A DNA stretch of 64,000 nt, from the NCBI GenBank assembly GCA_009617715.1, contig VTFK01000042.1:868001-932000 (forward strand). Reading direction: 5' to 3'. This DNA is from Plectrocnemia conspersa (lineage: Eukaryota > Arthropoda > Insecta > Trichoptera > Polycentropodidae). The notes under the pieces were generated by a model. That model searched no databases and was not told the DNA's origin. It saw only the letters and a program-made list of their open reading frames with translations. A program made the position numbers and the translations under genes. The first letter of the stretch is position 1, and each line of letters opens with the position of its first letter. Below, one piece after another: positions 11,780 to 23,914 of the stretch.

Positions 11780-12210
11780 ATTGTTGCACAAATATTAAGG
11801 CCAAATTTGAAACTGTTTTGATTCAAAGTTAATTAAAAAACATACTACGCGATTTTACCACCCATAAATGTTTTATAAACGATGTGCTGTATTTTGTTTT
11901 TATAGAGCAAAAGTAAAATTGTTACATAAAAGTTGAATAAAGTTTTAAAAGATCGAAGCTGTAACATTTTTTAAATTAACACGTAAACAGATTTTTGTGT
12001 CGTCTATGCAAAATTAGTTTTGCCTAAATTATCCTAATAAACTAAATCAAACCAAAAAGTTTTCTCTAGATAATTATAATACATAATTAACATAAGGTTT
12101 TAATGAAAAACTACTAAATTTGTGTATACATTTTACCCTTCGCATAATACTAATGTCTCCCATATTTTGCTTAAGCTGTTTTTTTAAGGCATAAACACAT
12201 TTCGTAAATG
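11780..12210. other. AT-rich sequence, nothing recognised
   Basis: No repeat, open frame or signal was found. Confidence 0.5.
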
Positions 12211-12211
12211 T

Positions 12212-12540
12212 GCCTAAGAAGCGATGCAATTGGCCCGCAAACATCCTCATCTGTGATTTGCCAAGGGAAACTCAAACAAGCTTTATAAAAGATATGCCAC
12301 AGGGACAGAATCAGCAAGAGTCGCAGCAAAAGAGACACATTAGCAGATCACGACAGATCACAGCCAACAATAATTCATCTCGACACTCCAACAAAGACTC
12401 CTCAAGACCAGCCATCACAACTTCACCGCCTAATAGCGGAATTTACATTTTTATTTATACATACATATAAATGTTAATAAAATAAACTGTTACTGGTAGC
12501 TTTTCCAACGCCTATTTTGGCTGCAAAGTCACACCTATTC
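12212..12540 (+). repeat. Dispersed repeat copy 2 (pairs with 4.9 kb)
   Basis: Homologous by eye to 4916-5220 (see that copy for shared words). The 86-codon plus frame 12210-12470 is rich in Gln, Ser, Asn and Arg (PQGQNQQESQQKRHISRSRQ), a low-complexity composition produced by CAG/ACA/AGA words. It is not kept in the other copy. The copy ends near AAATAAAC and GCAAAGTCACACCT. An unclassified interspersed element. Confidence 0.4.
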
Positions 12541-12559
12541 GGCCTCAAAACCCGAAATT

Positions 12560-13060
12560 ATTTATCCAAATTATCTAACCTCTATTTAGCGTATTGGCTT
12601 ACAACTCTAATGTTATCTTGAATGAAAGTAAATTTATAATTATTATATATGATACACAGTAATTTAATTTTTCGAGAGATAAAAACGCTTAAAAATTTCA
12701 TTATTTTACGACTAAACATATGTACATGTAAAGACGACACTATTTCACAGAGCAATCTCGCTCCCAGATCAGTGTGGCACTTAATTGGTCGCACTTTTCC
12801 GTGCGTCACCGCCATAATTCAAGATAAATCCAGGAATCCAGGAAGGAAACGCTCGACTTGCGAGGTGGTGAACACAGCGCCGAGATGATCGCGGTATTGT
12901 GCGCAATTTGTGGCGGCACCTTGTTTCGAACGCCCACGGCAACAAAGACGTCGCCTGTGTGATGGACGATATCTTCTTGGCATCGCCAGGTGACGGCATC
13001 ACTAACTTCGTGTCACGCTCGAGATCGCGGTTTTTGTTTTATTTTCTAAGCGGAGTATGT
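12560..13060. promoter_or_regulatory. GC-richer island with overlapping chance frames
   Basis: G+C rises most at 12780-13030, with CG-rich words such as CGCCGAGATGATCGCGG. Frames of 73-87 codons are open on both strands over the same bases and none shows a domain, so openness reflects composition. Candidate conserved non-coding element. Confidence 0.3.
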
Positions 13061-14100
13061 TTTAATGTCTAGTGTGTGCGAGATGCGCCGTAAAGCATGC
13101 GTGACTATATACACCGGCTTAATTAACTTGTAGAGGTTGTCATATTATATTTAGCGGCGATTTTGGCTTCGAATCCGCTATTACTTCACATTTGGTCGCT
13201 AACTTTAGTACTGTATACATATATATATACAAATATAAATAAACAACTACACTACAATACGTCCAATAAGTATCTGGTTGAGAATAGACAGCATGGGTAG
13301 CTATACTAATCGAAGACCTATAGATTATTTTTTATTTTCATACTTTCAAACGATACGTTAAAAAGTTAGAGTTATGTAAAATCGTTACTAGCAGCTTTAA
13401 AAAGTGTTTTTCCATGTATTAAAATATTATATTATGTATAGAATACCTCGCATAAACTTCAATGAACTCAACCAATTTTAACTATGCTAATATTTTCCAT
13501 ATTCTGACACCCAAATCAGTCACAAAATCAGTGCGATAAAGTGCGCGATTTCTTATTCAATAATAAAAAACAGCCAATTAGTTTATTTTATTCATTGAAC
13601 ATAATTAACGTTTATATACCAAACCTTCATTTATTTGATTAATGCATATTTAAAAACGACATAATATATTTAGATTTTCAAAAGCGTTTTTCATTATATT
13701 ATATAAGTAATCCGAAAAACAAAAGGATTTTCACTTTTAAGCTCTGCTTTGGCCATTTCTACTTTAGTACATATTTAAAAAGACATTTAAAAATAAAATC
13801 GGCTCCCTTAATTTACAATGGCAGAATTTTTATATAACAATTTATACAAAATTGCATTGTATATGAATTTTAAAAAAATTGGCAACTTCGGCCACTAAAA
13901 ACATTTATAAAGTGGTATTTTATTTTCTTGTGCAAACACTGATTCGCGAAGTTTGTATGCAAACGTCATGACGAAATTAAGAACTAATATATAAAACCCA
14001 AATCTTATATTTTTTTTACTTTTCTCCAGGGATGGCAATTTAATTTTTTCAATTATTTTTAAATATGATTTCCATAAGTCTCATAAAATGCTCAAAAAGT
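13060..14100. other. AT-rich sequence, nothing recognised
   Basis: About 1 kb of A/T-rich DNA with no repeat or open frame of note. Confidence 0.5.
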
Positions 14101-14183
14101 GGTTGATGTCAATAGACATCCATAGCACTGGTGGAATATCTTATGCTAACGTCAACTGACGTTTGTAGCATTGAAAGGGTTAA
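14100..14183 (-). mobile_element. Solo piggyBac-type end
   Basis: Read on the minus strand, the sequence starts TTAACCCTTTCAATGCTACA, with TTAA at 14180-14183 followed by CCC, as in piggyBac-like termini. Just inside are two short inverted repeats, GATGTC AATA GACATC (about 14105-14120) and AACGTCAACTGACGTT (about 14148-14164), which resemble subterminal repeats of such elements. It shares TTAACCCTTTCA with the end at 61281. No matching opposite end was found upstream. Confidence 0.45.
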
Positions 14184-15850
14184 AATAATATGTAACACCG
14201 TTGAAGTGGAAACGCTCGCTACCCAGCGTTCACACTGCAACGGCGCCAGCACAATTTTATTGCTTTTTTGACTTTTGATTTTTCCCTTCTGAGAAGTGAC
14301 AATTGTTTTTGCGCCCTCCTGTCGACTAAAATTCAGGTTGAATATACTTTGTAACATTAGATAAACGAACAAAGTTTTTCATTCAGTATATTATTGCAAA
14401 ATTTAAAAGTAGAAACGTTACGGTATATGTAAATAAACTAGATTACACAAATAATCAAAGAATTTCCAAGAAATAGCAACCATTAACCTACGATCGTTTT
14501 TACCGGGTATTTGTAATTTTGATATTTGCTCACTATTTGGAAAAACGCAGTGATTTACAGATTAAAAAACCAGGGGAAAAAAGCTACAATTCGGATAAAT
14601 TATTCCCGTTAATAAGTAAAATATTTTAAAGAAAAAATATTATTGCGCTTAAAATAATCTCCGAAGAATAAAATCATGAATGAATAAATATGTATTTTTC
14701 ATTCCTAATATTTCGCGTAAATTGAAAATAGTTGCAAGGGCAATACAATCCAATTGTTTATAATTTAATAATATATGTTTTAATGCTTCTATAATTTTTT
14801 GTATATACGAAAAACAAATATCCGTTTATAATATTATATAATATAATTTGCACTTACCAATTTTCGGCGTCCATTTTCTGCATACAACTGTCACGAACAC
14901 ATTTATTTTCACAATTACACTACACTACACTGATTGCCCATTCACATATATTTTTATTATTACACTTTTTTTACACTGATTTATTTATATAAAAACACTC
15001 AGCAGGAATTTCACAACTTCCGCACATGTATTCTGTATTATTTTATGTGCAGAACAAACATGACATTTTATTTTCACATATTTCACTCCACTTTTTATTT
15101 TTATTGACAAATGATTTTTCGGCTTATCCGAAAGCCTTTCTAGTAAATCGAGGAAAGATATAATAGAAACCGGTTAAATGTCTTCAGAATTGATAGATTT
15201 CACTAAATTCTGCATTGAAAATTGCAAGAGAAAATCTTTGACTCTAATTTTACTGTTAGGGTTCAAATGTTGATAGATACTGAACGAATTAAATTAAATG
15301 AAAAAACAAGTGATTTTATTTATTCCATTGTTTTTCAAAATATTACTTGATTTAAATAATCCTTATTTTATTTTATTATACTATTAGGTTGATTTAATAG
15401 TTTAATTTTTTGTAGAAAACTATATGTTAAAATTCGAAATAACAAGTTATTTTTTTTTACTTTATATATATATATATGATGATAATATGATCGATATCAC
15501 ATGTCATCTGCACGGACTTTACAGATAAAATAAAATAAAATAAATCGATTGTATCTATATAGTATCGTGTTAATAATATTAAGAATTAAATTTTAAAAAT
15601 AGCTCTTTTCTTCAAAATGCGAAAGTTTGGTGTACAGTATTTTACTTTAGCGGCACTATTGATCCTGTTTATTGATTTCATTAAAAACCAAAAACCAGTT
15701 TGACTTATAAATAAATTCATTATTTTCACGGCCATCTTAACACAACTAGATGTATTTGTACAATATACGTTATTTATTTTATAAGTTATCGCTTAACATA
15801 TATGTATAATATAATAAAATTGTGTTTGCAACTAGATGAAAAATCGAATC
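14184..15850. other. AT-rich sequence
   Basis: A slightly GC-richer patch lies at 14200-14330, where an 87-codon minus frame is open but unrecognised. The rest is A/T runs, with a short (TA)n at about 15464-15477. Confidence 0.45.
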
Positions 15851-16160
15851 GAAGGATATTGGCTCTGTAAATAGAGCGTTAATTCATCGCACTATTGCTT
15901 ACCCTTGCAATGAAAATAAACGGAAAAATAATAACGGAAAAGCACCTTGGAATGGTCAAAGTGGGTTAACACACCCCTGATACCCGGGCAATAAACCGGA
16001 TCGCTCGTTTAACCCGTATAACTTTTACCGGTACTTTTCGACGATATAATAACGGCGTAATGTTCACTTTCAGTCGCATTTGCATATTTATATCTCGCCG
16101 TAATATTCGTTAACGTAATTAGTTTACGTGACTTGAGAGATTAAGCCGTACCCCTACAGG
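15850..16160. promoter_or_regulatory. GC-richer island
   Basis: Includes repeated ACCGGATCG / TTTAACCCGTATAACTTTTACCGG words and TTTCAGTCGCATTTGCATAT, which contains an octamer-like ATTTGCAT. No open frame. Candidate cis-regulatory element. Confidence 0.25.
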
Positions 16161-17985
16161 GAACAATTTGTAAGATTATATTGGAAAAATATTGCATTAC
16201 ATTTATAATGCATTTATAATTAAGTAAAATTAAAATATACATTTTTAATAAGCGAAAATAGTAATTAGAAAGCTTACAAATTTTATGAATGAAAAATATG
16301 TAGGTATTCGCAATAATATAATAATAACATTATGTTAATACGAATCGTGAGAGTCTAAAATATTTAACTATTTTTTATATGCAAAACTATAATATTATTT
16401 TTACAATAATAACTAATAATATATTTGTTAACACAAAAAAAACAATAGGTACAAAATACGGTTACTTCATACAAATCAATTTAACATTGAAAATTAATTA
16501 AAAACTGAGCTTGTTTCAGTATTTAACTGAAATAGAAATACATGTATACACATTTAATGATCACATCCGGGACTCGTTTATCACAAATTAAAATACGTAA
16601 ATATATGGAAGTACAAACGTTAAAAGGTACATCCCATATATGTCCTACTTCAACCGTTAAAAAATATATTTTTTTTGATAAATAATCATATAAATTTTTA
16701 TCCAAATATAAAATTTTATTAGCAATTCTGTCAGTATAATAAACGATATACCTGAAAAAGTATTGAGACGCTAAAAATAATTGATGTATTTTTTTAAGAA
16801 ATTTTATATTATTATTAAATAAAACATATGGATTCCTACTGAATTTGAACCTTAAAATACATACGCTATGCTACATATCAACATATGTTAATAAAACATT
16901 AGCACAACTCTTTTATTTATTTATATTATAGTATTGAATTCAATCGAAAGCAGTGAATAAAATAATTTGTAATGCAAATTTTCCGGAAGATTTCCGGTTT
17001 CCAGCTTAATTAATCAGAATATTAAGGCATTTATTTATATAAAAAATATTTTTATTACTAAAGTTTTAATATAAATATAAAGAAAATCTGGATTTATATA
17101 TAATTTGATCATTTTCATTGATAGCTATACCGCTACTGATTTATAATCCTAACCGTCGTACTAAAAAAATCATAAATTATTCGAATGTTTAAATAAAATA
17201 AACTATTAAACCTATACAAAACTCAATTGTGCGAGCCAATTTTGTGTCGAGGGCGTATTTGAAACACTAGATTTGATTGATTAATTTACAAACCCATCAT
17301 ATTTCGGATTCTATGCAAAAAAATATGCTTTATGACGGCAACTAGCATCATTATTGTTCTCGTATATCATTTTTTATTGACTTGCATACTTTGCGTTCGC
17401 ATACAAATAGCAGAGAGGTGTGTTCAGTTAAAAAAGCTCTAATGTAATTTATGTGTGTATATTTCGAATAATTGGTCCCCGAATTGATACTATTGATTTA
17501 TATGACGCTATAAAAAATATTTATGTTAAGAGAAAGATCGATTTCAACATAAATAAACTCAAATTACATATATATGTATTATCCTACAATGTTTAAGAGC
17601 TTAGCTTTATTAATGTCTGTATGCGTATAGGTGCGATTGAACCTTCGAACGTAAAAAAGCAATAAAACTTTTCTGAAGACGCATCTTTTTTGTTCGGCGT
17701 AGAAAGTTTTAGTATATGTGTACAAAGTTGCGTCTAAAGTGAAAATTGTGAATATAGGTTGAATATAACATTAGTGTAAAACGTATAAAATTATATATAT
17801 TTTTAATATTGGTATTAAACTATTTTATTTTGCAATTTAAATTATCTTATATATAATTGTAAAAGAATGTTCATATATAGTATATATAAAAAATAATAGT
17901 AGATATATACAATATAAAATAATATATTTATGCTTTTGTAAAATACATAATTAATAGTTTGAGAATAAAACTTTTGAATGTAATA
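16160..17985. other. AT-rich sequence
   Basis: About 1.8 kb. A minus-strand TACTTTTTCAG|GTATAT at about 16747-16757 looks like a 3' splice site joined to a weak donor. No other feature was seen. Confidence 0.45.
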
Positions 17986-18330
17986 AATATTTTTCATGGA
18001 AAACTATTTGTTATTTCATATTATTTTGTTTCTTTTTTAAGTGATATGAATCTTATTAATATTATTAATTAACAGTCTGTAAAACTTTATAAAAGTATCT
18101 TGTTAACCCTTAGTTAGTATAACAACAATGTATGATAAACATTTTTATATTTTATATTTAAATACCTACAATAATAACTTTTTATATATTCCATGGAAAA
18201 CTTTGTTATTTTATATTAAATTGATGCTCTTTAATGTTATTTTTTTAAGGGGTGCAAATTTTATTAATATTATCAATTAATTTTATATAATAATCTAGCG
18301 TTAATACACTTATAAAACAAGCATTTTTAA
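17985..18330 (+). repeat. Diverged direct duplication, period about 200 bp
   Basis: The phrase CATGGAAAACT.TTGTTATTT.ATATTA at about 17995 recurs at about 18192. In each case it is followed by a TTTTTTAAG block and TTATTAATATTAT.AATTAA. Many small indels separate the copies, so the duplication is old. No coding content. Confidence 0.45.
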
Positions 18331-18700
18331 CTATCCACACTACTCTAATTACTTTCCTGATGCAAAATTTGAATCTGTGTACATTATGAAAGACAATATT
18401 AAGCCAACCTTAGGGTTAGGTTAGAATGAGAACGGGGTACGAGAATGTATTTTCAGATTCAATGGAAGCCGATCATTAAAAATATTATAAAGCACTGATA
18501 TTAATTAACTCTAAAAAGAACAAAATATACTACTTCCATATTATTAAAAATTCTAAAAATGACGAGAACCTAATTGATGCCAAACGATCGTGATTGATAA
18601 ATGCGCCAATGAGTATTTAGATAGAAAATAATTCTAAAAATATATTATCTTATTCTACTTTTATAAAAAAATATTAACATGCGCATTTTTTTTCCTAAAG
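18330..18700. other. AT-rich sequence, nothing recognised
   Basis: Contains TTAGGGTTAGGTTAG at about 18410-18424, a short TTAGG-like run, too short to be telomeric. Nothing else seen. Confidence 0.45.
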
Positions 18701-19090
18701 TGCCACAAGAATAAGCTGAAAGATTATTTCTTACGACGTGAAGAGGGCGCCAGTGCCATTAGCACGCGCCGTCCGTCAGCGGACCGTGTGACAATTTCCG
18801 ACGCCGACGCCAGTCTCACCTCCGGCGCCGATTGCAATCTTGTCTTTATGTTTGCTTACCTGTAACAAAGAAAAACGATATGAGATTGTGTATTATGAAT
18901 GTATGTATTTCACGAAAAGTCTCCAGGGAGGCTTATTTATACAGGCGACGTTGGCGAAGTGGAAATAGCTGAATATACGACCATCCTTAGCCCAGACGAT
19001 GGGAGTTAAGCTAGGGCCAAGACGTTAAGAAACTACTATGGCTAGGACGTGACCGGGAAGGTGGGCAGTAAGTTTTGCACGTTGCCAGTA
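18700..19090. promoter_or_regulatory. GC-richer island carrying a ratchet-type splice site
   Basis: The 18730-18850 part is among the most CG-rich in the window (GGCGCC, GACGCCGACGCC, CGGCGCCG). On the minus strand it lies immediately downstream of the candidate recursive splice site at 18859/18860, as expected if that site and its neighbourhood are under selection. One minus frame (about 18738-18840) reads SAPEVRLASASEIVTRSADG onward to a stop after ...SSRRKK, but it has an in-frame stop just after the acceptor. Confidence 0.3.
18820..18880 (-). promoter_or_regulatory. Candidate recursive splice site (ratchet point) with possible 40-nt RS-exon
   Basis: The minus strand reads a pyrimidine-rich tract, then CTTTGTTACAG|GTAAGC: a good 3' splice site whose AG directly abuts a near-consensus 5' splice site, with the junction between 18860 and 18859. 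This head-to-tail arrangement defines zero-nucleotide recursive splicing sites known from long Drosophila introns. A further donor GGAG|GTGAGA follows 40 bases downstream (exon would be 18820-18859), the layout of a vertebrate-style RS-exon. What is seen is the sequence match only. Use in splicing is inferred and implies a minus-strand gene spanning this point. Confidence 0.4.
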
Positions 19091-19570
19091 CACATTTTTT
19101 ATATGCAAGATACACTCAAGATATTGCAGCGTTGAAAGGATGTGGAATCGTGTTTATATTTGAAATGTACAGCATTGTGAAAAAGTGTTTTTTGATTTTG
19201 TATGAAATAAATATGCTGTACAGCGAAAATAACGATGTTCATGTCAATTAACATACTTATTGAGAGTGGGTTTAATTGAACACTACATTTTTTATTGTTT
19301 TTATAAAATCTTATTTAAATACTAATAATCAAAAAATAATCTAAGGATATTTATACAATTATGCATATATGTTTAAATATAATCACAGCTTTATAAAACC
19401 ACAAATTATTTATTAATATTATTTTTTAACTAGTTTTACAGCTTTTTAATGCTAATATTATTTGCCAGTAATATTAACCTTAGGAGCCTGGTTAAATATA
19501 TTAATTTGTGAACTTTGTGGTACATTTATGTGAACCTTAATTAGAAGCAAATCATGCCATTCTAAAAATA
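19090..19570. other. AT-rich sequence, nothing recognised
   Basis: No open frame or repeat apart from the palindrome at its right edge. Confidence 0.5.
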
Positions 19571-19574
19571 TATT

Positions 19575-19614
19575 TTATTTTGCCAACAATTAAATTTAAT
19601 TGTTGGCAAAATAA
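19575..19614. repeat. Perfect 40-bp palindrome without spacer
   Basis: The two 20-base arms 19575-19594 and 19595-19614 are exact reverse complements. The arm contains TTTTGCCAACAATTAAA, so it is not simple (TA)n. No flanking direct repeat was seen. It may be a transposon relic, a site for a dimeric protein, or a cruciform-prone sequence. Confidence 0.9.
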
Positions 19615-19639
19615 TAACCGTTTTAATAGCGACCTTTTG

Positions 19640-19830
19640 AAAAACTTATTGTTTCCGGCTCGGAAACAAAAATGGCGCAATTTTTAAGACGCTCCACTGT
19701 TTCAAGTAGCGGCATCTCTGGAGGGCGCAGGCTCTCTGGTGCTATCTAATTTGCAGTTTCTCAAGACACCTTGATGATATACGCCCTTTGAAAGGCCCGA
19801 TTAGTCAAGGGCGAAACATCGGCGGCTTAA
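19640..19830. promoter_or_regulatory. Small GC-richer island
   Basis: Includes GGCTCGGAAACAAAAATGGCGC, GGAGGGCGCAGGCTCTCTGG and GGCGGCTTAATTAAAAG; the last joins a homeodomain-type TAATTA core to CG-rich flank. No open frame. Candidate enhancer-like element. Confidence 0.25.
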
Positions 19831-20320
19831 TTAAAAGATGTTTGATATTTTCAAATGATATTCAAACCAAAAGTATTCTCTAGACTAGAGGCAATGTTAT
19901 GAATTTTTACGTTTGTATTAAAGAGAGAAGATCTAACATTTTCGTCCGTCGTTTTTTATGTTAGATGCGTTAACAATAAAAATATTTTTTTAATATATAA
20001 AAAACATATTTTAATTATACAAAGATATTTTTAATGCTCTTAAATTTATCCTGGAATTATATTATTTTCAGTTCGAGCCAAATTCCTTTGCTGTCGATTA
20101 CACAACAGCATTTTTTGAACGCATAAACCCAAGATTTTTATTATTTATTATTGTCGATTATTTGTATCTGATTACTTTTAATGCTATTTGTTATGTACTT
20201 AATATAAAAAATAAACCCATGGATATAATAACATTTTTTATTCCTAAATTTAGTGCATACTTTTGATGGCTCGTTTTAAAATCCAGTTATAGCAATCTAG
20301 TGTTTTTGATTTTATATTTG
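19830..20320. other. AT-rich sequence, nothing recognised
   Basis: A/T-rich with TTGTCGATTA occurring twice (about 20091 and 20151). No other feature. Confidence 0.45.
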
Positions 20321-20470
20321 GACGGATAATGACGCGTATCAAGGTAAACACAGATTGGGCCACTGCATAGTTGTTATAATAGTTACATGGTTATTAATTC
20401 GGATAATATAACAGCTGGCGGGCGAGGTCACGCCGGCCGTCGTATTTTTGTTGTGGTTCACCAGTAGTTA
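20320..20470. promoter_or_regulatory. Very small GC-richer island
   Basis: The core 20412-20445 (GCTGGCGGGCGAGGTCACGC, then CGGCCGTCG) stands out sharply from the flanking A/T-rich DNA. No open frame. Confidence 0.2.
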
Positions 20471-21620
20471 ATGTTACCCCAATTTAATGGCAAAATAAAT
20501 CATATGTTAGTCTAATTTTGTGGTAAAATAAATCGGCCCGCTACATATGCAATTTTAAAAATTGTAAGAATGTTAATACTATTAATAATTATTATCGTTC
20601 GATTTACTATGGTCACTAAAAGATATTTATTTTGAAATAATATCGTTTTTTTAAATTACTAAAAAAATGTATTTTTTATTTTTTAGCCAATGTATTTTTA
20701 AATTAAATAAAACGTAAGATTTTCTTTATAAAACACTTTCTACTAAAAAATATATACTTTACTCAAATTGTAGTTTTTTATGGTTTTATTTTTTTACGTA
20801 TACGTATCCCGGACGATTTAAGATAACTATGAATCACAGAATAAGTAAACATAATTCGTTTACAAATTTTTGTACAAATTTTAAATGCTCCATGTCTCAA
20901 TAGATAGTTTAAGAAATGGCTATAAAAGCACTGTATTTTATTAAGTAACGATAAAGTTTTTATTATAACAGACCAGAACACCAATTATACATGGGTCATT
21001 TGCAAAAAGATTTTAATTCGATTCTTAGAATCATGCAGCCATAAAGAAGCGTTAAAGTCATTGTATTGACGTCTATTACGAAGAATAAAAAAATTCAAAG
21101 TGAAACTAAAAATATTTTTCATCTAACAATTTACTGTAAATCAAGGAAAAATATTTATTATATTACATACTAAAAATTATGCTAGTCTATTATATGTGAG
21201 AAACCACCACATAAATAATTAAGACTGTAAATTAAGTCTCATAGATTTTATAACATGTTAAAGCAATTTATATTTTGAAAATTTGCTATAAAAAAATGTT
21301 TTAATAAAAAAGATTTTTAACCTTTAAATAAAAAAATTGTAGATTTGTGATCAGACGATAAAAAAAATTATGCTTAATATTTTTATGAATTAAAAACTAA
21401 TACGTTTTAATTATTATACGTATAAATTAAGTTATTTTATTTTTGTGGCTTTAACAATGAAAAATGACTACTGTTATTTTCGCTTTTAACTCTTGTAAAT
21501 TATTTATTTATTTTACATTTTAAACAAAATTATACGCAGACTATTAATCTTGTCGTACATTGTAATTAAAAAAAACATGTATTAAATATCAATTCATGTA
21601 CACGACCTTGCCTGAGACTA
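20470..21620. other. AT-rich sequence, nothing recognised
   Basis: About 1.15 kb. The minus frame 20778-20984 has random AT-rich composition. TAATTTTGTGGTAAAATAAATC and its near-repeat TTTAATGGCAAAATAAATC (20483-20533) are a minor local similarity. Confidence 0.5.
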
Positions 21621-21930
21621 AAATTATCTTTCACTCTAATTTTCTCGAGCAGTTTTAAGCAGATTTATCCGACTACTCAGACACTGTGCAGGTATATGTA
21701 CGTAAAGCGTAACGACCGCCGAATGAAATTTTTAATTCAATTCGCTATATTAGAGGTTTCATTTTAACTGGGTAGTGCTCGGTTATGGCGGCAGTTACCG
21801 TGAGCACCACACCCTTATTAAGCTCGCCAAGAAAAGTATTTTTGCAAATTGAATTGCTGAAAACCTCCCCTCGCACGTACACGCCCTTTTATATAATTTG
21901 CGAAAAACTCTCACTTGCATTTAAATAAAT
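21620..21930. promoter_or_regulatory. GC-richer island
   Basis: Raised G+C at 21640-21880, with AAGCGTAACGACCGCCG and GGTTATGGCGGCAGTTACCG (containing TTATGGC, a Hox/Caudal-like word). No open frame of note. Confidence 0.25.
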
Positions 21931-22159
21931 AAATCGATTCGTATCCATTAATTAGCCTCGATGAAAAATTTTTTTTTGGCAACGGTTGCTGATGAACCGT
22001 TGAAAAAATATGTATGATTAATTGTTTAAAGTTTTTTTATTATTTTTTAAAAACGTGCCTACCTTGTTCTGGGTGCACGTCAATCAAAACACAAAGGAAA
22101 TAATAAACTGCCGATTGATCGTTGAAATAATGTATGCGATTTGTGGAAATTCAGTTGGC

Positions 22160-22215
22160 CGCTTGCCTGCTGATTTTTTTCATTCATCATCTTCAGGTGT
22201 GAGTATATAAGCGAG
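22160..22215 (+). promoter_or_regulatory. Strong 3'-splice-like site on the plus strand
   Basis: CTGCTGAT (branch-point-like) is followed by a T-rich tract and CATCATCTTCAG|GTGTGAGTAT, with AG at about 22197-22198. Two bases after the AG comes GTGAGT, a good donor. It is therefore close to, but not exactly, a ratchet site. It would serve a plus-strand transcript, unlike the two minus-strand candidates. Confidence 0.25.
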
Positions 22216-22720
22216 TCGTTTTTGAAGATCTACGACTCAGAAAGTGAGTGGTGATATAATTGAGAAACACGTGGGTCGTTTATATATACAACAAACCATA
22301 ATTTAAAATAAATTAGAACGCATCTTTTATATTTTAAAATAATAATAAATCAAATGATTATATGAGCGAGAGTTAAAGTATATTTTTTTATTTTACAAAA
22401 AGCTGCATTTAATAACACATTAAAATTATATAATAACATATTTTTTATATGATTGAAATGAAACCTTACAAAGATTTTAATTTGCAGTTTTTTTTTAAAA
22501 TATCTTATACAATTATTATTAATTTTCTAGTCTTATCTTCAATAATATTCCCAATACAAATGTACAAGTAGCACGGTTTTTTTTCTTTTTAGCTTGATTG
22601 ATTTGAAACCGAACCCAAAACTCGTTAACATATTATTATCTTTGTGCCTTCGATTATTGTAATAAATAAATACACACAAATTGAATTCATAATCTTCTTA
22701 ATTGCTCCTACCTTCGTTAA
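22215..22720. other. AT-rich sequence, nothing recognised
   Basis: No repeat or open frame of note. Confidence 0.5.
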
Positions 22721-23129
22721 TGAATCCAGATTGTCCCGCTTTGATTGAGATGATAGGTAAGTTAATTGGCAAAATGATCACCCTTATACCCTAGTAGAGA
22801 GAGATTCGGCTCCTTAATTCATTTCCCCTTGGAGGTAAGCACCGGAACAGCCGTGAAACAATTTCGCCAAGCCCTCGGCGGACTGTCAACGTAAGCCCTT
22901 CGCGGTACCGAATTATTTGGTGGTGGTAGTATGAGGCATGACACTACAGCACAGCCAGCAGCCGAAGAATGCCCAGGGAGGCAGTTGCAAGCTGCTTATC
23001 GCTAATGAACAAGTTAACTCAATTTAAAACGGAAATTTCCCCACCCAACAGAGTGGAGAAAAGTATCAGGTATTTATACATAGGTACACCACGGCCGGCT
23101 CAGACACAGCTTCTGTCGCAAAACTAAAT

Positions 23130-23130
<1 letters not shown>
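22720..23130. promoter_or_regulatory. GC-richer island
   Basis: Includes TAG|GTAAGTTAATTGG (about 22755) and CTTGGAG|GTAAGCACCGG (about 22832), two good plus-strand 5'-splice-like words 75 bases apart, and a GC-rich stretch CCTCGGCGGACTG...CTTCGCGGTACCG. No coding frame leads into either donor. Candidate regulatory element or transcribed non-coding sequence. Confidence 0.25.
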
Positions 23131-23739
<609 letters not shown>

Positions 23740-23914
23740 GTATATATTGTATATATTTAGATTAATATGCTGCTTTAGAATCCAATTTGATTTTAAATTA
23801 AATAATACTTATTCAACACTAAACTTGCATGTTTTTTCACTAAAAAATATACACAATAATGCCAAAAATCATAACGCGAGAATATTAAGGTGCAAAAAAT
23901 CTGCGCGCTTCGAT

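Noticed and set aside
18405..18426. TTAGGGTTAGGTTAG as telomeric repeat
   Set aside because: Only about three imperfect units; too short for a telomere or interstitial telomeric array.
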